Assembly (NCBI RefSeq): GCF_944801835.1 | Contig: NZ_CALYLN010000004.1 | Span: forward strand, 1 to 32,500 | Direction: 5' to 3' | DNA from: Bartonella sp. B1099 | GTDB taxonomy: Bacteria > Pseudomonadota > Alphaproteobacteria > Rhizobiales > Rhizobiaceae | DNA: 32,500 bases | In this document: positions 6,708 to 15,795 of the stretch, piece by piece | Numbering within the stretch: position 1 is the first letter of the stretch | Layout: each line of letters starts with the position of its first letter | The notes under the pieces: model-generated | What the model was told of the DNA's origin: nothing | Seen by the model: the letters and a program-made list of their open reading frames with translations, nothing else | The model's database searches: none | Made by a program: the position numbers and the translations under genes

Positions 6708-6917
6708 TTATTTCTTTGTCAATCGTATGTGTAAAATTAAAATAATCGGAGAAGCTATCGAAAAACATAACGAAATGAATGCGATAAAAACGCATATAAG
6801 AGTAAGAATATCGAACTCTCTATTGACTTCACCCAACATCTGGATAACAAAGCCTAAAGCCATATTTATCATAAACACGCTAAAGATTATTTTATAATCC
6901 TTCGATGAAAATACCAT
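6708..6917 (-). CDS. Small membrane protein, two predicted spans
   Basis: This 69-residue protein has two hydrophobic stretches (about residues 10-28 and 37-64) and a short basic end. I do not recognise it. Just past its stop, another frame of the same strand is open for a helical stretch (KTLQQLEDTLEQRVKLL) ending at about 6656. This suggests the gene once had a coiled-coil tail like its neighbours and was shortened by a frameshift in the A-rich run near 6700. GGAG lies immediately upstream of the ATG, at rather short spacing. Confidence 0.45.
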   Translation of the reverse strand: MVFSSKDYKIIFSVFMINMALGFVIQMLGEVNREFDILTLICVFIAFISLCFSIASPIILILHIRLTKK

Positions 6918-7039
6918 AGCTCCACGTTAAGACTTTAGATTCTTTGCCAAACTAAAGAGACTCCCGAAATTTTATGATCTGAATTTTAAAGCGTCTTATA
7001 CAATGGTTGTGTTTCTTATCTTTTCATACTGGTCTCATT

Positions 7040-7189
7040 TTATTCTTCATTTTCGGAGCGTATTTCTCGTGTTTCTCCATATCTTTTCCATCTATCTTTT
7101 TCTGCTCTTTCACAGTTTCTGTTACACAAAAAACAAAGAGTCCCTATAATAACCGTAACGGATATGATGAGTACTATTGCAAATCCCAC
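7040..7189 (-). CDS. Small single-span membrane protein
   Basis: This 49-residue protein starts at GTG 7189 with AAGGA seven bases upstream. A membrane span (GFAIVLIISVTVIIGTLCFL) is followed by a strongly charged tail (CERAEKDRWKRYGETREIR). It lies between two other small membrane genes on the same strand with short gaps. The function is unknown, but the layout (span, then charged cytoplasmic helix) is the same as in 6444-6620. Confidence 0.5.
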   Translation of the reverse strand: MGFAIVLIISVTVIIGTLCFLCNRNCERAEKDRWKRYGETREIRSENEE

Positions 7190-7272
7190 CGATTATTCCT
7201 TTTTCAATAAAATTGTTGTTAATCATCTCATGCACTCTTCCCCATTGCATCGATGAACAACTTTCTGTTTCT

Positions 7273-7863
7273 TTATCGCGATATTTTCTTCAGACTTTTA
7301 AGTTTGTTGTTTAAACGATCAACTTCGTGATTAAGCCTTTCAATCTCTTTATTAAGTCCATCAACATGCCCATGATGTTTAGAAATAACTTCTAAAGTAT
7401 GTAATGACTGAGACTGATTCTTAAATTGATCGACTTTGTTTAACCCTCGAAAGGCTTCTGTTCTTTTCTCAACATGTTCAAATAGCGTAAAAAACTTCTC
7501 AATCCGCTCCAAAATTGCAGTGTTTCGTTTTTGCGTTATCTCATATTTATAAGTAAGTTGTTTGTTGTTTGGCATAGTTTTCAGCAATGCCAAATAAAGT
7601 TCCTGCTGTTCAAGAGCACTTCTCTTCAAATCCTCTACCGCTATCCCTAATACCTTCATTGTATCATACCATCCCCGTTGCGCATTTTCTTTTTCAAACT
7701 CAACAGAATCCAGCCTCTGGACAGCATCATCCCGCTCCTTAACGACTTGGGAACAAAATAATTTATCCACGCCCGTATAGCTATGCGAGGCGGACACAAG
7801 ATATGCCAGCAAAAATATGATCAGCAATAAGCCCTCTCTCAACAGAATTTTTTTTGTAAACAT
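7273..7863 (-). CDS. Membrane-anchored coiled-coil protein
   Basis: The protein is about 196 residues. After a short basic N-terminus (MFTKKILLREG), a hydrophobic segment (LLLIIFLLAYLVSA) acts as an anchor or signal. The rest is almost all charged helix, ending in LNKEIERLNHEVDRLNNKLK, a clear heptad pattern. There is no enzymatic motif. I prefer ATG 7863; the frame is open to a GTG at 7902. It is the first gene of a minus-strand group with three small membrane proteins. Similar anchored coiled coils occur in phage and effector loci, but nothing here decides between these. Confidence 0.6.
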   Translation of the reverse strand: MFTKKILLREGLLLIIFLLAYLVSASHSYTGVDKLFCSQVVKERDDAVQRLDSVEFEKENAQRGWYDTMKVLGIAVEDLKRSALEQQELYLALLKTMPNNKQLTYKYEITQKRNTAILERIEKFFTLFEHVEKRTEAFRGLNKVDQFKNQSQSLHTLEVISKHHGHVDGLNKEIERLNHEVDRLNNKLKSLKKISR

Positions 7864-7903
7864 TTTTCCATTTTCTCGTACAAAACACCTTGAAATAAAC
7901 ACC

Positions 7904-8485
7904 TAAATTCTCATCAAAAAATTCGGAATGAAATTTATTCAATCCCGTTAAAATAATCTATGATAAAAATAGATGAATTATACACCAATGAAACATTATA
8001 CAAATAAAATAGAGATATAAAAATTAATTTATTCAACAGATTAGTCATAACTTTTCTATTTAGCTCTATATCTCCATGGGAGAAATTTAATCACTTTATA
8101 CGTGAATTAATAAAGAGTTTATATAATATTATAAATCACTCAAAAGTAATATTTTAATTAATAATTATACTTCCCCTCATAAAATGAGGGATGCAATGAG
8201 CAAAGTTATAATTTGAAAGACAAGATATATTATTGCTCGCAAAAGAAATGTCGTTTTGGAGCGTGCTAAAAAATGTTTATGATCAATGATAAATGAGAGG
8301 CATGAATTGAGGGAATTTGATTGCTCTTACAGCGCAGTGAATCAAAAAACGGTAGGTGAAGTTTAAAATTCACCATTATTTGTCATGAGATGAAAGCTTT
8401 CATCTCACGTTTGACTTCTTCATTTTTTCTGTCTGTAATCTCTAAAGAATATCTTCAATAAGCGCTCTTTTAGGTTGTCATTTTT
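7904..8485. other. AT-rich intergenic stretch with three hairpin-forming palindromes
   Basis: The arms CCCTCAT/ATGAGGG at 8174-8190 form a compact hairpin, loosely like the palindromes near 150 and 3230. GGTGAA/TTCACC pairs at 8355-8374. A perfect 22-base palindrome lies at 8386-8407. No gene is supported. Confidence 0.5.
8386..8407. repeat. Perfect 22-bp palindrome
   Basis: TGAGATGAAAG followed directly by its exact reverse complement CTTTCATCTCA. There is no loop, so a dimeric protein site is as likely as an RNA hairpin. It lies about 80 bases upstream of the small ORF at 8486. Confidence 0.6.
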
Positions 8486-8704
8486 ATGATAAAAGTAACG
8501 GTTATCGATCTTCTATTTAGGATACCGTTTTGCAAAAGAGGATCGTCATTTGACGGATATGGTGAGATTTATGTATTGAGTTACGATGTATCATGCAATA
8601 CCTCCTTGTGGATAAGAAATTTAATTCTTAATCGTAATGATGTAATCGAAGTAACCGACCTTGCCAGACAATTTTTTAATAAAATAAAGAAAGATGGGTT
8701 CTAA
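8486..8704 (+). CDS. Small hypothetical protein, possibly the tail of a decayed regulator
   Basis: A 72-residue ORF without a good ribosome site. Its C-terminal half (EIYVLSYDV... WIRNLILNRNDVIEVTDLARQ) resembles the end of WYL-domain regulators (a strand, a 'W-I-L' helix, then 'V-x-V-x-x-x-x-L'), but the match is weak and judged by eye. No N-terminal HTH precedes it. It is either a remnant or a short unrelated gene. Confidence 0.3.
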   Translation: MIKVTVIDLLFRIPFCKRGSSFDGYGEIYVLSYDVSCNTSLWIRNLILNRNDVIEVTDLARQFFNKIKKDGF

Positions 8705-8770
8705 ACACAACTGTTTTTAGAAGTAAATTACCTACGGAGAAACAGTTAGAGAGAAATGGGGGACATACAA

Positions 8771-9253
8771 ATGTTGATGAGCGTAAAAAAAGACATCAAA
8801 AAATTACCTAAAATCGATTTATGGACTATTTTTGCTATTTCTCTTGTTCCGCAAAAAGAATGGATCAATGAATGGTGTGTAAAAAATAAACACCCCTTTA
8901 TAAACTTTGATTGTGTCAATCATCTTGCTATCTTGGGTTTATTTTATAGATCTAAACAAAATAGTTGCTATGGCAGCAACAAACCCACAAACAATTTCCC
9001 TCAAAAGATGACGATTTCATTCATGAGGCTTATGTTGCGCCTCATAATCACTTCAACGTTTTATCATTTCCTCTCATTAATAAGCTTTGAGGTCCCATAT
9101 GGACCAAAGCGCCTTTTAAATTTTGGGATGGTTATCGACAACAGCTTTCCACGGCTCCCTGAACGGCGATATGAAACCGCTAACGCTTCACAGAAAAACA
9201 TTCTCTTCAATGAGAGTTCTCGCTGTACAATCATCTATGGAACAACACAATGA
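8771..9253 (+). pseudogene. Decayed gene of unknown function coupled to the MFS gene
   Basis: The open frame starts at ATG 8771 behind GGGGGA and ends at a TGA overlapping the MFS start (ATGA), the mark of a coupled operon. Inside, coding sense appears to jump frames: near 8940-9000 the +1 frame reads DLNKIVAMAATNPQTISLK. After 9000 another frame reads DDDFIHEAYVAPHNHFNVLS and later KAPFKFWDGYRQQLSTAP. The original frame resumes at ERRYETANASQKN. This points to a once longer enzyme with several indels. I could not identify its family. Confidence 0.45.
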
Positions 9254-10471
9254 ACAGACCACGCACCCTTGCTCTTACCTATGGCTCTTATAATGCCGTA
9301 CGTATGCTCATTGGTGTCTACCATGCGATTTTTTTAATGTCTATGGGAGTTAGTCCCGCGCAATTGGCGCTGCTTCAAGTTGTCTTTTTCACAACTATTC
9401 TCCTGCTTGATTTTCCTTGTGCTGTTTTAGCGGATAGATATCGACGTAAATATTCCGTAATAGCTGGTGTCTTTATGACGGGAGTATTTTATCTTCTATG
9501 CCTTCAAGACCCTAATATGACAGCGCTCATTATTGCGCAAATTCTCTATGCAGCAGGCATTTGTATTATTTGTCAGCGCCATTGACGGATGGATTGACCA
9601 TTCTCTTGGTGATAAACACGATCACTTTTCACATTATGCGCATCTTTATCACCAAGTGAACTCTTTCGGAAGTATTTTCAGTGGGATCGTAGGCATTGGA
9701 ACGATCTATTATTCTGGACAATATTTTATGGGATATATTATCTCATGCCTCATGATGGGGGCTATTTTTTTGGTCTTCCTTATTGTTACTGAAGAAAAGA
9801 AATCAGTGATTGAAACACACACAACAAAAACAATCTTGCACAATGCCAAGGAAACACTGTGGATCTTTCAAAACACCTTGGGAGGCGCATGGTTTATTTT
9901 CCTCATGTGTCTTTTTAGCGCTGGAATTCAGATTATTTATCATTTCTGGCAACCAATTATCCTTGGCAAGGGGGGAAAAATTGATCACCTCAATGGTTCG
10001 CAAATGTTGCTCCTCATGTGCTGTCATATTGGAGCCTTTTCAGCACAGTATTTTTCAAATTTACTCATGTCTAAGTACCATATTCTTGATAAAAAATATA
10101 AGGATTCTATTAAATATTTTTCCTTCTTTTCTTCTCTGATGTGCATTGCACTCTATCTTTTCGTTCATAACAATCAAACAGCTGCATCCGTCATTGCGTT
10201 CTCTTTAATTCATGGATTTATTTGCACTGTCCCGATAGGAGCAAAAAGCTTATTTTTCTCAGAACTGAATCAAACACAAACGCAGCATATTTCTGGTGTT
10301 ATCGGTGCTGTATCTTTTAGCGGCAGACTATTTTCAATTACCGTATTAAGTATTATTTCTTTTCTTCCTGCAAAAATTTCTCCCTCTTATTACCTCATCT
10401 TACCGACCCTTACCTTTTTCCTGTGTGGTTTGGTCATCATGAGATGGATAAAACACTCTCAAAAGTCTTAA
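9250..10471 (+). pseudogene. MFS exporter with one frameshift
   Basis: The first frame encodes the N-terminus of a major facilitator transporter (MNRPRTLALTYGSYN). Motif A (AVLADRYRRKYS) lies between spans 2 and 3. The frame runs into a stop at 9583-9585. The second frame continues at FVSAIDGWIDHSLGDK and supplies the remaining spans. Removing one base from the T-rich run around 9560-9575 joins them as AAGICI-FVSAIDGW, giving about 407 residues, a normal length. Substrate is unknown. It overlaps the upstream gene by four bases. Confidence 0.75.
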
Positions 10472-10822
10472 TAAGAGAAAAACCAACCCCAACAAAGTTT
10501 TTTCTAAAGATTTCCTTCTAAAAGAGATCGAGACTTTTTTAGACCCTTGCCATATCGAGCTTTCAACAGACACCATATTGATAAAACAATAATTTATAAT
10601 AATCATAGACCGAACTCGAATATCGTAAGATTTTTTCAAATCTGATTTATCTTGAATCAATCAAAATCATTTGCTTGCACGTCAAAAGCGAGACTGGCGT
10701 ATGGGTAAAAACGATGTTAAAAGGAAAGAGAATTCTTAATAAACGCTCAGTGTCAAGGGGTATTGCCACACGTGCTTAAAATTCCTACACTTAAACTATA
10801 ATGCACTGATTTTATAGAAGAA
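10472..10822. other. Intergenic stretch with one copy of a dispersed repeat
   Basis: No gene is supported. A segment at 10618-10702 has a diverged direct copy at 13110-13195. Confidence 0.5.
10618..10702 (+). repeat. Direct repeat, copy 1
   Basis: It reads GAATATCGTAAG, then TTTCAAATCT, TTGAATCAA.CAAAATCATT, CTTGCAC and ending GGCGTAT. The same ordered blocks occur at 13110-13195, with weaker similarity extending upstream of both. Copies lie on either side of the tRNA-Ser and porin genes. Confidence 0.55.
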
Positions 10823-10913
10823 TGGCGGAGAGGAAGAGATTCGAACTCTCGAGAGCCTTTTGAGCCCTACTCCCTTAGCAGGGGAGCGCCTTCGACCACT
10901 CGGCCACCTCTCC
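10823..10913 (-). tRNA. tRNA-Ser (anticodon GCU)
   Basis: The minus strand reads GGAGAGGTGGCCGAGTGG, the type II start of serine tRNAs. The anticodon arm CCCCTGCTAAGGG has anticodon GCT, followed by a long variable arm, TTCGAATC in the T loop, and CCTCTCC-G-CCA at the end with CCA encoded. All stems close properly. Total length with CCA is 91 bases. Confidence 0.95.
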
Positions 10914-11228
10914 AAGGAGTTGCATAAATGGTATCAATAGAAAGTTCAAGACATTTTCGATTTTTTTCCCAAATATCTGAAATTTTTTTTTCTTTATTCA
11001 CTCCATGGGGCCCAAAGTTAACGAAACAAAAATTGTGTCTTTTTTACCACATCTTCTCGAATAGTACATAGATACATTACAAAAAGTTCATTTCATATTT
11101 GAAACTCTAGAAAGATTAGTATAGCTAGGATAATAAGTACCGCGTATTTTACTTATGCCTTTATCTTTAATGCATTAGGCAAATGATATTCTTTAGAAGA
11201 AAATTAAACGGACCTTCGGAGATCCCAT
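10914..11228. other. Porin upstream region
   Basis: No gene is visible. AT-rich sequence includes GATAATAAG near 11129, a possible -10 element, and a TGCCT...AGGCA hairpin at about 11156-11182 within the likely untranslated leader. The promoter is not clear enough to place. Confidence 0.4.
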
Positions 11229-12443
11229 ATGAATATTAAATCCCTCTTTTTAAGCTCTACAGCAGCTTTTTTAGCAATTTCTGGAGCGCATGCTGCTTCA
11301 ACAGTTGTTGCCGAACCTGAACCCGTAGAATATGTTCGCGTTTGTGATGCCTACGGAAAAGGATATTTCTATATCCCTGGAACGGAGACCTGTATGCGTT
11401 TGTCAGGAAGTGTTCGTGCTGATTTTGTTGGCGGTGGTAATATCGATGCAACCAACGAAGCTGAACTGAACAACAAAAGAAAAACCTATGGCTCATCATC
11501 ACGGCTTACTCTTGTTTTTCAAGCCGCTTCTGAAACAGAAATGGGAACCCTTCGTTCATATGCGAGAATTTTCTCAAGCTGGGGTGATGGTAAAGATGGC
11601 TCTGGTGCAAAACTTTCAGCTGCTTATATTGAACTGGGTGGTTTTCGTGTAGGTCTTGACGATACCATTTTCAACAGCTGGACTGGTGGGTATGGGAATG
11701 TTCTCAATGATGACAGCGTAGCGCCTGCCGGTACAACACGCACCAATTTTATTTCCTACACCTTTAACGGTGATTCCGGATTTTCTGCTATTATCGGAGT
11801 TGAAGTAGGCAATAATGCAGACTCTTTTCCTGACGTAAAAGAAACAAGAGAAATAGGAAACAACTATATTGAGAAAAATGGGAAACTTGTTCCTGTCACA
11901 AACGATACGCTTCCAAGTAAAGGAATTAAAAATTACACCCCCAATGTGGTTTTGGGTATAAAGTTTATGCAACAATGGGGTGGTTTTTCAGCTGTTGCCG
12001 CATATGATGCTTACTACAAAAAGTGGGCTGGGAAAGTTCGTGCAGATTTCAATGTTAACGACCGTTTCAACCTATGGGTGATGGCTGGCTATAAAAATGG
12101 TGTTGATTACTACACAGAAAATGCAAATGGTGAGTTATCACGATACAGCACAACGATCTATGCAAACTGGGGTGGTAAATGGGCTGCTTGGGCAGGTGCC
12201 ACTTACAAACTCACGCCACAAGCAGATTTGAATGCTCAAATTTCCTATAGTGCTGTAAAAACCTTTGCAACGTCTGTCAATATTGCATACACGCTGGTTC
12301 CAGGTCTTGTGATTACACCTGAATTGACCTACGTTTCTTGGAACGATGATCGCGTTATAAAGGATGCACATGAGAATGAAAAACATTTCTTTCATGGAAA
12401 AAGTGCTTTCCAAGGTATGATCCGTTTACAGCGTTCATTCTAA
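11229..12443 (+). CDS. Outer-membrane porin, Omp2b/Omp43 family
   Basis: The 404-residue protein has a signal peptide (MNIKSLFLSSTAAFLAISGA, cleaved after AHA). The mature start has EPVEYVRVCDAYGKGYFYIPGT and ETCMRLSGSVR, the signature of the alphaproteobacterial porin_2 family. The two cysteines conserved in this family are present. Beta-strand alternation runs throughout and it ends in the aromatic residue Phe (RLQRSF), needed for barrel assembly. It forms a trimeric diffusion pore. CGGAG lies seven bases before the ATG, and a strong terminator follows. It resembles Bartonella Omp43, but paralogues exist in this genus, so I leave the symbol empty. Confidence 0.92.
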   Translation: MNIKSLFLSSTAAFLAISGAHAASTVVAEPEPVEYVRVCDAYGKGYFYIPGTETCMRLSGSVRADFVGGGNIDATNEAELNNKRKTYGSSSRLTLVFQAASETEMGTLRSYARIFSSWGDGKDGSGAKLSAAYIELGGFRVGLDDTIFNSWTGGYGNVLNDDSVAPAGTTRTNFISYTFNGDSGFSAIIGVEVGNNADSFPDVKETREIGNNYIEKNGKLVPVTNDTLPSKGIKNYTPNVVLGIKFMQQWGGFSAVAAYDAYYKKWAGKVRADFNVNDRFNLWVMAGYKNGVDYYTENANGELSRYSTTIYANWGGKWAAWAGATYKLTPQADLNAQISYSAVKTFATSVNIAYTLVPGLVITPELTYVSWNDDRVIKDAHENEKHFFHGKSAFQGMIRLQRSF

Positions 12444-12464
12444 TTCTATTAAGCTAGAGCTTTC

Positions 12465-12500
12465 AAAAACTGGCAACTCATGTTGCCAGTTTTTATTTTT
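12465..12500 (+). terminator. Rho-independent terminator of the porin gene
   Basis: Perfect 13-base stem AAAAACTGGCAAC / GTTGCCAGTTTTT with a four-base loop and a T-rich tail, about 20 bases after the stop. Confidence 0.9.
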
Positions 12501-13662
12501 TGCAATCAAATATCATGAGCAATCTTTCCGGATACTTATTTTATTAATCCTTCTAACAAAAGGTGACTTAATTTCACAAAAATATTCTTAGAAAGTTAAC
12601 CTTATGAGCTTGATAAAAAAGACTTCATAGGATGTTACTCATCAATTCAAACAATCTCTTTCTTGCTCTTAAAGCGTGCTCCATTGCTTTATCCCCAAAT
12701 TGATCTTCCTTGATACTTTACATCTAACCTTTATAATTTAAGACATGATCTTCTCAAGTAAGTCCCATCCTGAATATTCAGTGTAACCGCACTGAACAAG
12801 GGAACTCATTCCCCCTTAAAGAACGAAGTTTTCTACCAACATCAGTGTGTAAATAATTCAATTGCTCTGGAGAATTCACCTGGGTGGATTCCTTATGGTT
12901 CACTTACACAAGGCTCTACAGATAAGCCCCACCCTAAATATTTTCCACTCTCTAATTTTTAAAATACTTAAAAGTTTTGTATTTTTTATGTCTCTGTATC
13001 ACACCTTTAATGATGGTGTTTTACAGCATAATAGAATAAAATATTGAAGCAAAATAGTACATTGATTTATAATGATAATTTATCTTTATTCAACTTGAAT
13101 GAGAAACCTGAATACCGTAAGGTCTCATTTCAAATCTCTCCATGTTGAATCAAGCAAAATCATTCCCTTGCACATCACAAGGAGGTCTGGCCTATAAATA
13201 AAAGCTGAATAAAAAAGAACGACAAATGCCTATGAATCGTTAAAATGTCAAAGACTGTCGTGCAATACTGAAAGCGAGCAAAGTGTATAAGGCTTTTATG
13301 AAATGTAGGGATGATGATGCACAATAGACGATACACTTCACAGAGGATTTTACACTCTTTACGAAGATCGTTGCAAAACATGTGTGTGACATACCCCGAA
13401 AAATATTTTTTAAAACAAACAGGTGAACATGCAATAGAAGTTCATTTTGTTCGAGGTACTCTATCTTGCATGATCCCATTATACACAACATCTTAACTTT
13501 GGATACTTTTAAACGAAACAGAATATAAGAAAAAGAAACAGCAAAACTTCATCTCTGCAAGCCATAAAGTTTGCTATAGAGTTATCTTTCCATAAAATGC
13601 CTTATACCATCCATACGATTTTTAAAACGATAAATGCTCTTTGTTATATGAAACCAATCAGC
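12501..13662. other. Long stretch with gene debris and repeats
   Basis: It holds the second copy of the direct repeat (13110-13195) and two short similar blocks (CCCATCCTGAATATT near 12765, CCCACCCTAAATATT near 12930). At 13245-13496 plus-strand coding sense seems to switch frames: FTEDFTLFTKIVAKHVCDIP in one frame, then EKYFLKQTGEHAIEVHF in another, ending at 13496. That looks like a decayed gene of unknown type. Confidence 0.4.
13110..13195 (+). repeat. Direct repeat, copy 2
   Basis: Diverged copy of 10618-10702 with the same block order (GAATACCGTAAG, TTTCAAATCT, TTGAATCAAGCAAAATCATT, CTTGCAC, GGCCTAT). Confidence 0.55.
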
Positions 13663-13696
13663 AAAAAATAAGCGCTTTTAAAAAACAAAAAGCGCT
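13663..13696 (-). terminator. Terminator of the amidase gene
   Basis: On the minus strand, AGCGCTTTT and AAAAGCGCT pair around a T-rich loop and are followed by TATTTTTT. It lies 45-75 bases after the amidase stop. Confidence 0.7.
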
Positions 13697-13739
13697 CACC
13701 CGTCATCATAAAATATCTTTTAATTCAAACGAATTGAAT

Positions 13740-14546
13740 TCACGAAAAATATTTATCAACCAATGCATAAAGAATAGCCGCTGTTTCAACATCGAGAATC
13801 CCGTCATACTTTTCTTGACGAAAATGAAGTTGAAAAGCTCGGATCAAATTTTTATATCCTATTTCAGTAGATGCCGCTGAAATATCATACCCATAACATT
13901 TCAGCTTTGCCAAAACCTCCTCCTTGGACGGAAAACTCTTAGAAAATTGTTCCTGATAGCGACTTTTGGGCTCATCATCATACCACGCCCCTATCCCTGC
14001 CCTATAAAGCTCTTTCCACGGAAAAGCTGCTCCTGGATCACTTTTTCTCCCAATGGCAATATCACTATGCCCCACAACATCCGTTGGCGTAATATCAGGA
14101 TACCGTTGAAGAATATTCAATGCAAGCTCTTTAACAGCATCAATTTGTATTGGATTATAAGGAGGAAAGCTAAACTCCTCGTTATGATGATTCATTAAAT
14201 CAACGGTCTCTTCTGAAAACTCAGAATGACTCATTGCTAAATTAACGATTTCAATCCCAATAGATGAATCATTGAGATGACTATACCCAGCCCATGCGCT
14301 AACACCTGCATGCCATGCACGCTCATTCTCATCAACCAAATTAAAAATACGCATATCCTTAAATCCAGCTTCACGATATGTCTGCTCTGAAGGATCAGGA
14401 ACGAGATAGTGTGCACTAACCTTTTCCCCTGTAAGTGCCATGATCGAGGCTTTAAAATCAATAGACGTATAATGCATGACAAGAAAACGAACGCGACGAT
14501 TAAAACTCTTGACAGAACGATAACTGTTGTAATCAATCCGATACAT
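13740..14546 (-). CDS. N-acetylmuramoyl-L-alanine amidase, AmiD/AmpD type
   Basis: The 268-residue protein has an Amidase_2 domain (about residues 18-180) and a C-terminal peptidoglycan-binding domain (about 200-265, with ...IRAFQLHFRQEKYDGILD). Expected zinc ligands are H25 (LVMHYTS), H160 (VVGHSDIA) and D170 (KSDPGAAFPW), with catalytic E99 (GIEIVN). It would cleave the amide bond between muramic acid and the peptide stem. No signal peptide or lipobox is visible, unlike E. coli AmiD, so it may act in the cytoplasm on recycled fragments or be exported by another route. GAAAGG precedes the ATG, and a terminator follows the gene. Confidence 0.9.
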   Translation of the reverse strand: MYRIDYNSYRSVKSFNRRVRFLVMHYTSIDFKASIMALTGEKVSAHYLVPDPSEQTYREAGFKDMRIFNLVDENERAWHAGVSAWAGYSHLNDSSIGIEIVNLAMSHSEFSEETVDLMNHHNEEFSFPPYNPIQIDAVKELALNILQRYPDITPTDVVGHSDIAIGRKSDPGAAFPWKELYRAGIGAWYDDEPKSRYQEQFSKSFPSKEEVLAKLKCYGYDISAASTEIGYKNLIRAFQLHFRQEKYDGILDVETAAILYALVDKYFS

Positions 14547-15795
14547 AAAAGCCCTTTCTTTTTTGCTTTAGAAATTACCGCGTATCACAACAGAGAGAAC
14601 ACGAGCTGTTGAAAAAATTGCAATGGGCTTCCTATCTAGGCGAATTACGTCAAAAATTTGTTCATCCACACACACCACATCAAATGCTTTCCACAAAAAT
14701 TCCCACATAATGATCAATTAAAAAGAAAATAAAAGCATAAAATGATCACTTCTTACAACTTCACCGTCTTACATAAAAAAGAGCTGTTCCTGTTATCAAA
14801 TTGGGGAATATCCCCTGAAGCAAACACCTAACCATCGTGTAATCTACACAAAAGCATAAAGGAAACACTTTATGAGATCTTTACAGCAATTTATTGACCG
14901 CCAACTGAACCGTACATATTCACCATCAACGCTTCACGGACCTATTTGTCAATAAAACTTGCAAAGCTTTTCTGTCTAATGACACTGTATCTTATCTTTT
15001 CACAACATCTCTTTCTGATTTACAAAGAATATCGATTATTAACAACGCTTTTGAGGCACACAAAGTCTCTAGATTTTCTCCATATGCTCCTAAGGCAAGA
15101 TAACAGATTAGTTTATAATAACCACATTAAGCTTTTTTTGCATCTTGGATGGAAGAACCGGATAAATCCTCTGCTATTGAATTCATTAAAGCCTTCTATT
15201 TTCACATCAAAAGCAGAAATTAACGGTTAAATAAAAGACACTGAAGAAACGAGTAAAAATACTTCTTATAAGAGCTAAAAACAACATTGTATGATGCATG
15301 TATCTTATCCCCTTAATCTCAAGAGCAAAATCCATTGCAGAATTGGACGTTAGAAAAGTAATACTCCGAAAATCCAATCCAGCCTAAAGACCTTCAATAT
15401 TTTTTCTGATAACATAAAAATGAAAAAACTGCTGAGAACCAATGATGTATTTTACGGAACATCTATCAGCAAACAGACCTAACTTTTGGCACTAAAGAAG
15501 AATGGGAGAAAGATACAGAAATTAACGCTCCTCCTTAAATGAAGGACAAATTCTTTTGCTGCATCTCCTAGACCGGCAACAGCAGCAAGCAACAGAGCAT
15601 CGCATTCTGTAATTTTTTACCAAAACTTTTTACCAAGTTGCTTGAGGAAGACAATCCCCTTCCCTTTTTCAACATTCCCACCCCATATCACCATAAGTGA
15701 ATTCAATGGGCAACAATCATGACTCTAAGACCTTCAACACCCCTCACGGATTTCTGATCTCAGCCTATCACCGGCTAGCCCAAGAACTTTCTTTT
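14547..15795. other. Long stretch with remnants of an unidentified gene
   Basis: After the short ORF at 14872-14955, scattered plus-strand pieces look coding. They are TFGTKEEWEKDTEINAPP near 15483-15538, LHLLDRQQQQATEHRIL near 15559-15612, and MGNNHDSKTFNTPHGF... LISAYHRLAQELSFS ending near 15800. They lie in several frames with stops between them, so a gene of about 900 bases has probably decayed. The family is not recognised. Confidence 0.4.
14872..14955 (+). CDS. Short ORF (27 residues), possible start of a decayed gene
   Basis: ATG with GGAA eight bases upstream, reading MRSLQQFIDRQLNRTYS and eleven more residues to TAA. It reads like an ordinary protein N-terminus rather than a peptide gene, and the debris downstream suggests it is the broken front of a longer gene. 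Confidence 0.3.
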   Translation: MRSLQQFIDRQLNRTYSPSTLHGPICQ

